From: Mesodorylaimus sp. YZB2_4
Lineage: Eukaryota > Nematoda > Enoplea > Dorylaimida > Dorylaimidae
Assembly: GCA_030248295.1 (NCBI GenBank)
Contig: JASANH010001085.1
Span: 248,001-312,000, forward strand
Length of the DNA: 64,000 nt
Reading direction: 5' to 3'
Shown here: one piece after another, positions 32,963-43,089 of the stretch
Numbering within the stretch: the stretch's first letter is position 1
Layout: each line of letters opens with the position of its first letter
Program-made: the position numbers and the translations under genes
Notes under the pieces: generated by a model
What the model saw: the letters and a program-made list of their open reading frames with translations, nothing else
Database searches by the model: none
What the model was told of the DNA's origin: nothing

Positions 32963-34437
32963 TTACGCACAAGCGCTTTTCCATAATTCCCTCCTCAAAA
33001 TCAGAGGTCCTTGCAGCAGTGCAAGTAATTCTTGGCCAAATCTTTCGTCCTTCCAGCCGAATAAGTACAATGACAATATTGTGTTGAGCAGGGAGACCGC
33101 GATGGGAATGCTCATCCATAAATTCATTCCGAATTCTATGTTAACAAAGGTGCCAGAGATCACGCCGACACCAGCAGTCGCAAAGTGACTGAATAAGGTG
33201 ACGAAAGAGACGAGTCGAACACGGGCGACCAGTTTCCTCTGCTGTTCCTCGATGCCACTGCAGTAGACGACCACGTTCTGACTGCTGCACATGACTCGTT
33301 TGCAGTAGCCGCCAGCCAGACTGGGAATAACCAGGTAGAACACAATCTGCAGGACTAAGCAGAGCCCGTCCGACACACCGCTCATGATGTTGAGCCCGTT
33401 GAAGATTCGACCTGGCATGAGCGAAGTGTGACGGAAACACTGCAGTTCTGTGCCAACGCAGCATCCATTCAGCGAGAAAACATTTCTGTAACGTTTTTGT
33501 TCATCCCAGGATCATTGCAGACGACGTAAGATGGATCTGTCAAGACGTCAAAACATTCCTCGAATGTGTACTTGAAACTGGTTGCCACAAACGACGCTCC
33601 TTCTTGCATAATTGACCAAAGAAAAGCGAATGCGATCACTAAAAAACCGATAGTTCTGCTTCATTTTAAGCCATCGAATTGAAAATAATAACAAAACCAC
33701 TCGGTCGATTGCCACGACTAAGGCCACTCGTTGCCTGCACGTGAGCAGGATATTCGCTGGCAGATGGATGAAGATACACAAAAATGTTTCCGACTCTCTG
33801 TCCTCGTTCAGATCGTAGTACCTGGTGCTGCAGGTGTAAGGGGACACGAGGAGCATCCTGGTTGCCCCCATGGCCCAGAACCAGCTGGCCATCACATCCA
33901 CTGTGGCCTGGCTGACAAGGGAACATCGCCAGCCGTTAAGTCGAATTTTGGAAAACCAAAAATTGTGGCATGCTCCTGGTTGCAAAAGAAAGCTCTATGC
34001 AAAATATTAGAGGCGTCTGGTCAGTTCTGGTCAGCGCGAAAAGTACAGTTAAATTTTCAAATTCTGCTGGATTTTTTGAGTTTTTTCAGCAGAAAACCCT
34101 AAACCCGCGTGTTGGAAGCTTAAACTCGAAACTCCGAACCCAAAAATCTAGTTTGGAGAAAACTTTGCGTGTTTTTCTCAACGCTCAGCTTCGTTAACAC
34201 ATAAAAATTCGGGACTTTAGACGCGGACCACTGCTGACCAGTTGGCCAGACGCCTCTTATATTTTGCACATAGCTTTCTTTTGCACCTAGAAACATACTA
34301 CAATTTTTGGTTTCTCAAAGTTCGACTTAACGGTTGGCGATGTTCCCTTGTGAGCAACCACTAGCCAGAAGATGCCGTGCATCACACCCAGCCATCCAAT
34401 TATGGCAGTGGTGTAGTAGGCGTGTTTGGCCTGTGGA
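32963..34437 (-). pseudogene. Seven-transmembrane receptor pseudogene, split by a MITE
   Basis: Read on the minus strand, three blocks form one receptor. About 34437-34354 encodes a TM segment (YYTTAIIGWLGVMHGIFWLV). Next, 33912-33548 encodes ASWFWAMGATRMLLV, CRQRVALVVAIDRVVLLLFS (TM3 with a DRY-like IDR) and a loop rich in basic residues. Then 33420-32963 encodes TM5-TM7, including LQIVFYLVIPSLAGG, VSFVTLFSHFATAGVGVISG and IAVSLLNTILSLYLFGW. The blocks are in different frames, and a 435-bp MITE sits between the first and second. The loop between blocks 2 and 3 still reads as extracellular sequence with Cys and Asn-Val-Thr. It differs from the other receptors in the window and recalls nematode-type serpentine receptors. 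Confidence 0.75.
33916..34350. mobile_element. 435-bp MITE with about 120-bp inverted repeats and TGA duplication
   Basis: The ends start CAAGGGAACATCGCCA on both sides, and the inverted match continues for about 120 bp with scattered substitutions. TGA flanks both ends (33913-33915 and 34351-34353). A 3-bp duplication is typical of PIF/Harbinger elements, whose usual target is TWA, so TGA is a slight departure. It has no coding capacity and lies inside the receptor pseudogene. Confidence 0.8.
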
Positions 34438-34439
34438 GG

Positions 34440-35680
34440 AGGTAGTGTGTCTGGTTGCCTTAACTGGCCGCCTTATACACGGAGCAGTATGTGGTTGCCT
34501 TGACTGGCCGCCGCATACAGCGTATCAGTTGCCTTCGTTGGCCGCTCGATACGCTCCTCCAGGCGAGGCTGAAAGCCGTCGGGTTGATGTCTCGGGCACC
34601 TACGACTAGGTGACCTGCCTGGAGGGTTTTATGAGTCCATCCGCTCCCCGCGGTATCTCCTCCAATGTAGGGCTTCTCCGCCTATTACAGTGGCCAACGC
34701 CAACAGACTGTAAGATTGTCTCCACAGCTTTAAATGACCTCCGAGATCAAAATCAGAGCAATTACCAAAACTAAATATCTCTGACATGGCGGAAAATGGT
34801 GAGCCTAAAAAGCAAGCTTGGTGTTGCGGGGACCAATATTGCGCATACGTATATCCAGCCGCCAGTCAGTCAGTATGCTCGCGTGATAAGATAAGCCGAA
34901 TTTTTGGAGTTTAAAAAGTGCGCTAGCACTCGAAGCGTTGAAAGCATGTGAAAATCATGCTGGTCGGCTTTAGTATCGTATCTAAGTAATTTATAGGAAT
35001 AAAGCAATGATGAAGGAAGTTTATTAAAAGTTTGTGGTACTAGGAAACCTGTTGTTCCTCATTTCTTTTCATGAGGAACAAAAAGTTCTGTGAAGTCGAG
35101 TCTTCCATCTGAAGTCTCAAACTTCTCGTCGAGAATACGGTCCAACACAACTCAGAACCTATCTAGTACAGCTGCGACTGTTGCTCAATCCTCAGTGGCC
35201 TCATGTCTTTTATTGTGAACAACAAAGTCGTGCAATATAGCGATGTTGATGTTGTGTTCACCCGAGTGAGAGACAACCCCGACCATTTCGGTGCAGGGTG
35301 ATGCGGAATTTAAAAAGAACTGCGACTTGTTGCTCGCAAAACACACAAAAAATCTCTGAATTGAATGAGAAGAAAAAATCACAAAATCACTTTAAATGCC
35401 AAAAAAAGAGATCTACTAAAATACATAAAATCCAATAATATTCGACCATGGTTCAAATGAACAAGACCCCCAGATATATTTTCCGATCGCAAAAATGCGA
35501 AAAAGGAAAAAGGCGCATGAAAACGGAACGCACTGAAAAAAGTAACCAGAAGGAACTTAAATTAAAGAAACAAAAACAAAACTGAGCCTGAGAAAACAAA
35601 ATTCGAATATATATCATTTCTAGCTGCTTGGCACATATTTTGCTGACCGGGGCTTAAAAATTACACGAAATTGCTCGAAC
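34440..35680. other. Intergenic DNA with short direct repeats, no gene seen
   Basis: A local repeat (GTTGCCTT.A.TGGCCGCC, three copies in 34452-34545) is followed by sequence related to a stretch at 32740-32800 (CGGTTGATGTTTCTAGGGCA against CGGGTTGATGTCTCGGGCAC). Frames near 35060-35160 on the minus strand vaguely resemble a LINE C-terminus. Nothing is firm enough to call. Confidence 0.35.
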
Positions 35681-35689
35681 TTACGAGGG

Positions 35690-36597
35690 TTACTGACTCG
35701 GTGGTTTCTTGACCACCTGTGGTCCAGCATTTCTTTTTCCCCCTTGCTTCTTGTTTGACGCCTGTTTCGGAGTGGCCTCTTTCTTTTCCGCAATGCCGGG
35801 CAATTTGGCCACCTGTTCTACAATTTCTGTGATTGTATCGACTGGAACTAATTGAGCTTTCTTCTTGTTTGCCCCCTTCTTTTTCCCGCCGGTCTTCGGT
35901 TCCAAAGCCTTTGAAATAATAAATGGTTGGACTAATATGAAAAAAATTAATCAAAAAGTTAGATAATTTGATAGTCGAAAGACAAACATAACATAAATCA
36001 GGGGGAAAACCCATATTGGCTACTCGAATTGAATGTAATCCCGCCAAGAAAAAACTACCAGCAGTCCCTGGAACTACTATCTTACCATTCTGTAAATACG
36101 GTACTGACTAGCTCAGCTGTCATGCACATCGTCAGGGGTGGAATGCTCCAAGATTTGGAATTCATGCTACCCCGAATCGATATCCCTCATCAGCCGCAAA
36201 CTGATTCTCGCAGTCCGCGGTTCAGATGCTGAACGACCCTAGCTCCTCGCCCAGGCAGTCAAGTTTGTCCACTAAGGTGCGAGGTCTAGTCCTCTCCCAC
36301 AGTCTTTGGCCAACACCGCCTCACCTTCTTCTCCTCCGCAAGAGCAGGCATCCGATTACCTCTTCTACAACTTCTGTGATTGTATCGATTGCAAGTGCTT
36401 GAGGTTTCTTCTTGTTCGTCGCCTTCTTTTTTCTTCCGCCAGTGTTTGCTGCCGCAGCCGGTATTTTAACCGGCCTGGCGCGTACTGTAGTCTTGTGGCA
36501 ATCGGCTGTTCAGCCGCGGGTTCGGCTTCTTCGTCGTCTTTCGGGCTATCTGGCATTGTGACCACTCCTGGTGTTTTATCAGACAGGCATGAGATAT
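35690..36597 (-). CDS. Uncharacterised lysine-rich protein with an internal repeat, exon model uncertain
   Basis: The last exon (35690-35909) follows acceptor tttcaaag and reads ALEPKTGGKKKGANKKKAQL, then DTITEIVEQVAKLPG, then a basic tail ending KKPPSQ. A second block at 36345-36480 reads NTGGRKKKATNKKKPQALAI, then DTITEVVEE, and ends at a GT donor in phase with the last exon. So the two blocks may be consecutive repeat-bearing exons rather than two genes. Upstream, MPDSPKDDEEAEPAAEQPI (from 36555) precedes the second block in another frame, so either a frameshift or an unseen splice lies near 36495. I do not recognise the family. The composition suggests a nucleic-acid-binding or chromatin-associated protein; this is inference. 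Confidence 0.45.
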
Positions 36598-37074
36598 CCT
36601 AAACAGTGTTCATCGACTCTCGGATATGGACTTTCCTTGTTGTCGGCCGAACGATAGATGGTAGATTTGCGGGGCACTTCGCTCCGGGCAACGGATGATG
36701 TGGTATCAACGACGTGCGATCATCGTCCGATCCAATACTACGACTATTGCTGAAACGTCTAGACTTCACGACGATATTACGACTAGTGCGAAGAATCGAT
36801 TTTAATTGCATCGTTCTGCCTGTCAAAATGATAAGCTTTTGAAGATAACCTGGTCGAGTTGGATCTGTTGGATGGGGCTCGAGAAGAGATCTGGCTTGAA
36901 TGGCAAATATTCGAGCATTTGCTCGCTCAGATCTTATTCCCCGCGGGAGACTCCCTGCAGGACCACGCAATGCTACTACGCACATATACACCCCAACCTT
37001 GAATGGTTGGTTACTAAGTGTGTCAATGCATGATAGCGCCCTTACACTGTCAAAACGTGAAAAACACAGAGTCC

Positions 37075-37205
37075 ACTCTAGAATCGATGTCGAAATATCG
37101 GAAAAAGAGGATGATATTCAGAGTGGGCACCGACGTTTTATTAGACTAGCCACATTTTGGAGCCTCTAGCATGCAAAAAAGTCGAAATTCGTGATTGCAA
37201 ATGAC
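37075..37205. mobile_element. Half copy of the Tc1/mariner-type MITE
   Basis: CACTCTAGAATCGATGTCG, then a GATATTCAGAG block and AAAAAAGTCGAAATTCGTGA, follow the same order as in the MITE at 16676-16946. The second half is missing. Confidence 0.5.
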
Positions 37206-37209
37206 CAGG

Positions 37210-39225
37210 AAAAATCGAAAAGTTTGACTTCTCAAATAATTGAGATCATGGTCAAATCCTCTAATAACAATAACAATAAAGCGGAGAAATCAACTGTTGG
37301 TGCAAATTCGACTGAATTGATGGACAATTTTCCGCGATGTGGCCCGCTTCCTTATATGCATAGCCGTAGTTTTTTGGACTTCGATGCTCAGTACTGGGGC
37401 TGGGTTTCATACATAAGGCCGCAGAAATATGTATACAACACAGACATAAAATCTGGTTTATGCCGCAACTCACGCAGCAGAAAAAGGATGATTCCCATTC
37501 TGATAAAACCACTTTCAAGGCCACAGCACAACCCTCACCGGGCAGGCCCTAAGCATAATCACAAGCTTTAGAAACCAGATTGAACAGGACAGAACCCACT
37601 GAAACCGTCCGAACCCAGCTCCTAAGCACGAGGCTAGCAAACCAATTACCTGGCGCTAACTGCGGTCCTAGTCCTGCGAACCTTCTGGATTTCCCCTGTG
37701 ACAAGCATTTAAATGTAATCTATGCCTTAGTTTTGTAGTAGGTAGAAGTTTTTACGTTATTCGGGAATTGGCATAACGTTAATTGGTCATAAGACGATTT
37801 TTCGGCAGGTCCAGATTTTAGTGAAGCAGTGATGCTGGTGACAAGTGCATAGTATGCCAACTAGATTACTCATGCTCATTTTAGATTTTGGCAGAGGTTG
37901 AGCTTTTTGGGTGGGTTAGCTGGCCGTATTTAGTGGAGATGCTGGTTGCTAAGAGGCTACTGTTGAGTAAACGTGCGGAGGAACGGTGTTGTGGAGCTCG
38001 GAAAGCCACCCTTAATACCCCTATTTTAGACGATATATTTACCTGCGCAGTGAGGGGCTCTCTCCCTCTCTTTCTATGTACACCAGACGTTTCCCAGCAG
38101 ACGTTCTTCCTGCGGAAGTACCTGTTGTCTACCTGCGGAGGTACTTGTGTTGCATCCCTGCCGACGTGTCCGGTAGACTTACAATATCATTATTCCTGCA
38201 GAGGACCAAGAACGGGAGTCACTCATTGTTGCTTGGTAAAGACATGCCTGTAACCCCGCATAAAGCATGAAGGTATGCGGCCGACATACAGTAAGGTGGT
38301 GCCATTCAATGAGAAGTTGATTGAAACGTAAACCAGACTCGGTGTTTTGGACAAATTTCACGTTTAAGTAGTCGTGAAAACAAGCATAAAATATGTAAAA
38401 TTCGATCAATTCCAAACGTTTTTTAAGCGAAGACCAGCAACACTGCTTGTTAACCTTTTTCTATGCAATCTGAGAGAGAATGATGAACATTTTTTTTTGA
38501 CAAATGCCAATACTGAATAAAAATATTGATGAAACTTCTCGTATACTCAAGCAGCACTGATTTTTTCAGGCTTTCATAATTGGTTATTAACAAGGATCAA
38601 TTATGGATCAATTACGGATCAATAATGAACAGCATCATGAAAACGCCATATGGGGGAACTTAATGAAATCGAGATCGTCCTCGTAAAACGGATGTATTCT
38701 GTGCATCACTTTGCCGCTTTCCTCTCTTCGTCGGAAAAAGGCCTCTAACTTTGAGATGATACGAAAAGTTTTCTCCGACAAGACTTGGGCTGTAGTAACT
38801 GTTTTAACCCTTTTTGTCAGTGCACCAGGTTTGAAAACTGGCGAAGATAACCCTTCATAACATTTTTTTTTGACAGAGAGACATGTCGGCTAATTAAAAA
38901 AAACTGTGCGAAAAAAGCACAGCTTATTGTTAGCTATACCACGCTGCACTTACAGTAGTTCTTGTTATTAACGCTACGGATCAATAATGAACAGCATCAT
39001 GAAAACGCCATATAGGGAAAACTGGGCAGCACAGATTTTACCCTACACGCACTACTGTAAAACTACTAGAGTAATAATAATTCCTGTATGGCACAAACGT
39101 GGTCAAACAGCTGTTGCTATACCCCACTGGGTGTATTGCCATAACAAAATCCAGCTATAGTCTGAAATCCTTGGCCTGTTTTACTAGGATACTAGGATAC
39201 ATATACATCGGTGGATAATATCACC
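37210..39225. other. Gene-poor stretch with a 39-bp exact direct repeat
   Basis: A sequence beginning TACGGATCAATAATGAACAG recurs exactly at 38613-38651 and 38975-39013, 362 bp apart. On the minus strand near 37350-37400, YGYAYKEAGHIAENC looks like a decayed CCHC zinc knuckle from a mobile element. Other frames are unremarkable. Confidence 0.45.
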
Positions 39226-39227
39226 TT

Positions 39228-39288
39228 CACCTTATCCAGAGTGCTCGTTGGTGCTTGGTCAAAGAAAACTTAAATATGACCTGTCAAG
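39228..39288 (+). mobile_element. SINE family I tail fragment
   Basis: The stretch CTTATCCAGAGTGCTCG..GTGCTTGGTC and the following AAA..TATGAC match the 3' tail of the family I SINE at 18641-18815. It abuts the hAT-like MITE and its target duplication. Confidence 0.55.
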
Positions 39289-39839
39289 CCAGGTCCGACA
39301 TCGGTTAAGGAAACTGTACCCGACCCGACCCGAGGTCTGAAATTCAAAACCCGAACCCGACCCGACCCGAGGGCTACTTTACCCGAACCCGACCCGACCC
39401 GCGAAATCCCTTCTAAACCCGACCCGACCCGACCTGATTTTTTTCTAAAAAAAGGTTTTTTTGACAAAAAGTTTTTCGCAGTATTTATTTCTGACGCTGA
39501 AGAAATATGTTCTTTCACGAAAATAGAGGCTTCTCATCAAAATGGCGCACAAAAAGTAAATTGCAAACGGTTTCAGGGGCCAATCGATTTCGCAAATCAG
39601 TCACTGTCAAACCACCATATCTTGAATAACCACCATATCATTAAATAATTTGAATTTGATTTGCGGTAATTTGAAATTTGAATTTTTGTGTGTCATAAAA
39701 GTCGGGTTTTTTGGGCCTCATAATTAAAGCCCGACCCGACCCGACCCGAGAGAAATCGAACCCGACCCGACCCGAACCCGACTTTTCGGGTCGGGTTTTC
39801 GGGTTCGGGTAAGGGTCGGGTACCCGATGTCGGACCTGG
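39289..39839. mobile_element. hAT-like MITE with ACCCG subterminal arrays
   Basis: Perfect 16-17 bp inverted ends, CCAGGTCCGACATCGG, with a perfect 8-bp duplication CTGTCAAG (39281-39288 and 39840-39847). Subterminal DNA at both ends is made of CCCGA/ACCCG units (39313-39432 and 39731-39829), inverted relative to each other. The 551-bp element has no coding capacity. It shares its terminal 12 bases with the elements at 1307 and 27288, whose subterminal unit is different. The right target copy overlaps the stop codon of the adjacent receptor gene. Confidence 0.9.
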
Positions 39840-39842
39840 CTG

Positions 39843-40958
39843 TCAAGTAAACATCGGCCCAACTTGATTGGAGCTGGTGCCGAGTAGCCATGCCCTCAGA
39901 GACTCCTTGAAATCACCGCATTTCAAACTGAGTACGCAAAAGTCGATTAATGGCAAGAGAGCCTTGACTGGGACCAGATAAGTGGTTGTTCTTTGAACAA
40001 ACGCTGCGCTGGCAACTCTTATTAGAATCGACGAGATAAGTGGGGGTCCAACGCCGATGACGGTGTAGAAAATGATCAAACACTGAATGACGGGAAATAG
40101 CTTCAACTGTTTCTTTATAAACAGATTTGTTTCCATTGTTGCCGAATCTGCAGAGTTAGATAATCCAAGCTTCAAAGTGTGCTTGGTCCACACAACTGAG
40201 CTGTGCATGGCAATGTAACACAGCAGTGCCAAAATGTGAAAGCAGAGTACAAAATAAACAAAGAAGTTTCTGGCGATAGGGCTAAAGAAGCTGGCCTCGT
40301 TCAAACATTGGACAGGGACGTCCCATGGATGTGGCACTGTCAGAACAGCTGCGGCAGAGCAGACACCGCCGGCGGTTATTGTGGAGACTACAGCTAAAAT
40401 TGTGAAACGTGGGCTGTTTACGCGGTAATAAACTGGAAAAGCAATCGCTGCCAGCCGTTCCAGAGCTATTAAAACCGTTATTAAAGCACTGGAAGGAGTG
40501 CTGAAGGTGATGGCTATGTTCAAGCAAGCGCATCCTAGTCGGGTGTAAACTGCCTGAAAGAAATCAAGGGCCACGCCCACATCGTGCACAGCGCTTATTC
40601 CAAAACCGATCGCCATCGCCCAACAGTAACAAGCGTGAGCCACGATCAAGGTGAAACAGGGCGAGCGCATACTCGACTTCCTTCTTACCACAAAAACTGT
40701 GATCATATTGACAAACAAACCAAAAACGGAAACAATAACCGAAATCAGACCGCAAATCAAGGATTCTGTACACAAAATCCGTCCAATGCTACTGACATGT
40801 GAGGCGTTTAAAGAGGCATTGTTCCTTACGATTAGGAGATTCATTGAGACTAGAGATATTTTCAGTCTGGAGAGAACCTCTTTGCCTTTCTCGGAACTAG
40901 CACTTGTAGCCAGGATTATGGCCTCTTGAAACGACTCTGTTACCCAAGTCTTTTGCAT
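39843..40958 (-). CDS. Rhodopsin-like seven-transmembrane receptor, third type
   Basis: A single exon of 371 codons. The N-terminal 60 residues are extracellular with NNASLNAS glycosylation sites. TM1 contains GLFVNMITVFVV with the usual Asn, and TM2 follows SMRSPCFTLIVAHACY. TM3 ends VLIALERLAAIAFPVYY (ERL in place of DRY). TM4 and TM5 follow with a Cys in between (VPVQC), TM6 lies around LFPVIQCLIIFYTVIG, and TM7 in LVPVKALLPLIDFCVLSL. It is not close to the two receptors at 13775 and 29656; the TM3 style recalls nematode srsx-like receptors. The first Met may be replaced by the internal Met before the NNAS sites. The stop codon (39843-39845) lies inside the target duplication of a hAT MITE, so the reading frame has survived that insertion. 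No frame damage. Confidence 0.85.
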   Translation of the reverse strand: MQKTWVTESFQEAIILATSASSEKGKEVLSRLKISLVSMNLLIVRNNASLNASHVSSIGRILCTESLICGLISVIVSVFGLFVNMITVFVVRRKSSMRSPCFTLIVAHACYCWAMAIGFGISAVHDVGVALDFFQAVYTRLGCACLNIAITFSTPSSALITVLIALERLAAIAFPVYYRVNSPRFTILAVVSTITAGGVCSAAAVLTVPHPWDVPVQCLNEASFFSPIARNFFVYFVLCFHILALLCYIAMHSSVVWTKHTLKLGLSNSADSATMETNLFIKKQLKLFPVIQCLIIFYTVIGVGPPLISSILIRVASAAFVQRTTTYLVPVKALLPLIDFCVLSLKCGDFKESLRAWLLGTSSNQVGPMFT

Positions 40959-41749
40959 ATCACGTTGGCGGAGAGAATAAAAATTAACATTGATGAGAAG
41001 CTAATATTTTTAAAGCAAGCCAAGCCTCGCTCGCACGCTCCGTTTTAAGATTAAATAGCAATTGTCATTCCTCTGGTGATTACTGCCCACGACCTTCTGG
41101 CCTAACATTCGACCCACAGACATTGATCCAGACTCGAATAATAAGTGTCATGGTCGGTGCAGCGCTGGCTGCAATTGGATAATGTCTTGTCGTCTGACGA
41201 AATACTTGACTTTCCGTGCACTACATGACTGAACAGTGTGAGTCAACTCTTTGCTCATCAGGCACAAAGTATGCACATATATTTTTCAGTGCGACAGCGT
41301 TTTAGCGTCAGACGTAAAATTTCTGGTTAACGGTTTGAAATGAATTGATCACAGATAGCACAGTGCAACGAAAAGCCCAATAACACGGTTAAAGTTTGCG
41401 CTTAAAGCTCAGGATTTTGTTCTCAGATTAGTTACAGAAATTGTACACACCTTGTACATAAAGTGAAACAAGTGAAAGCAGTTGCCATGATCATGGGTTA
41501 CTCGTCGCCTAAGCCAATACTGAACATGCACCTGACATGTGAGACAGAAACTGATCGTGAGAGAACATGTCCCTCGTGGGAAGGTTCGAAAATCAAAGTT
41601 TTGCTCTTTTCCTTTGGCACCATTCATGCTATTTATGCACTGTACTTTCCTTATGACGAGAAAAGGAAAAGTCGCCAGTTAACATTGTTACCGCTGCCCT
41701 GGTTATGCGCGAAGGAGGAGAAATGTTAAAAATAGGATAAATGCATCGA

Positions 41750-41930
41750 GCGGATGGGTAGGATTGACGTTGCCCGAATGCAGGTTAACTCGAATGATGT
41801 GGATTTCTACGACCTCACTATGATCGCTAGCTGCAACACCCATGCATGTATAAGAGATGCCGGCGGGCTGGCAGTCATATCACAGCTCGAGATCTTCCTC
41901 AGCGAACTCGTGGACTCGTGGGAGACATTG
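41750..41930 (+). pseudogene. Thaumatin-like gene relic
   Basis: Across two frames the DNA encodes GWVGLTLPEC, then NDVDFYDLTMIAS, then a broken Ala/Gly-Gly stretch. This matches residues GWGGLTLAEF..NIDFYDLSVIVG of the intact gene at 31990. Nucleotide similarity also holds over GTGGATTTCTACGACCT. Start, N-terminus and Cys-rich end are lost. It lies about 0.5 kb upstream of the GH45 cellulase. Confidence 0.7.
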
Positions 41931-42413
41931 GAGGAAGTCTATGCGCATTAGTTAAAGATCAGCGGTGGCACATTGGCGAAAAGATTTTCTACTTGCGCGT
42001 TCGCTTTAGCTGCACCCGGCTCTGTCTGTTCAAATAGAACCGATTAACCTGATCAAAGAAATCGAACTTTAAAGACTGCGCTTTAGTGCAGCCGCCGCGC
42101 CACTATCTCGCGCAACAACGCGTTCACCAACAAGCAGGTGCTGCTAATTGGGCAAGGGCATTCGATTTGGCCACGTGTACCTGCGAAAGGTTCATGCGTA
42201 CCCATGCAACAAACTGAACCCATTTTAAAATCTTTTCAGTGTACATTCAGCTTTTATCTTTTCCGCGTGCCTCTCAAGCACTTGGTAACACAGCTAACCA
42301 AACATGCGCAATTCAGCAAGTCAGCTATAAAATGGGAGAAAAGTCTCAAATTAGTATTGCGAAAGCAATAGATACAAGTAGCGATTCCTGTTTTGATTTT
42401 CTCGAATCTGAGA

Positions 42414-43079
42414 ATGCTGCGCTTGCTCACTTTGCTGGCTGTTGCAACTGCTGTCCTGAGCGATTCGGGCAAGACGACCCGATACTGGGATTGTTGCAAA
42501 GTGAGCTGCGGTTGGAATGACAAAGCCGATTTCTCTGCGCCCGTGCGCTCTTGTCAAAGAGATGGAAGGACAGCCATCGACAAGAACGCCCAGAGTGGAT
42601 GCAATGGCGGCAATAGTTTCGTGTGCAGTTCGAACCAGCCGTGGGCCGCCAACGACAACTTGTCCTATGGATTCGCCGCTGGTCATCTAAAGGGCAAGTC
42701 AGAACGCGATTCTTGTTGCGCCTGTTACGAGCTCACTTTCACCAGCGGACCAGTGGCGGGCAAGAAGGTCCAAGTGACCAACACGGGCAGCGATTTGGGC
42801 GAGAATCACTTCGACTTGTAAATCCCTGGCGGTGGTGTAGGAATCTTCAACGGGTGCGCACCGCAGTGGGGTGCTCCCAACGATGGCTGGGGATCGCGCT
42901 ACGGTGGAATCAGCAGCCGCGGAGAATGTAGCAAGCTGCCCACAGAATTGCAGCCGGGATGCCGCTGGCGTTTCGATTGGTTCAAGAACGCCGACAATCC
43001 AACCATGAATTTCCGTCGTGTCAAATGCCCAACGGCCATCACAAACAAGACAGGGTGTCGTCGCAAAGACGATAAATAA
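42414..43079 (+). pseudogene. GH45 endoglucanase, intact except for one in-frame TAA
   Basis: GH45 enzymes are secreted inverting endo-beta-1,4-glucanases. Signal peptide MLRLLTLLAVATAVLS starts at 42414 (another Met lies at 42393). The first catalytic motif TTRYWDCCKVSCGW includes the nucleophile-side Asp, and NTGSDLGENHFDL includes the second catalytic Asp. A TAA at 42819-42821 then replaces the Gln expected before [12 protein letters not shown]; a single C-to-T change explains it. Downstream the same frame continues undamaged for 85 codons to TAA 43077-43079, with [16 protein letters not shown] and the rest of the Cys pattern. So the ancestral protein was about 220 residues, the family's normal catalytic length. 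It could be a young pseudogene, an allele, an assembly error or a read-through gene. AATAAA overlaps the final stop. Confidence 0.9.
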
Positions 43080-43089
43080 AAAGAAATGG

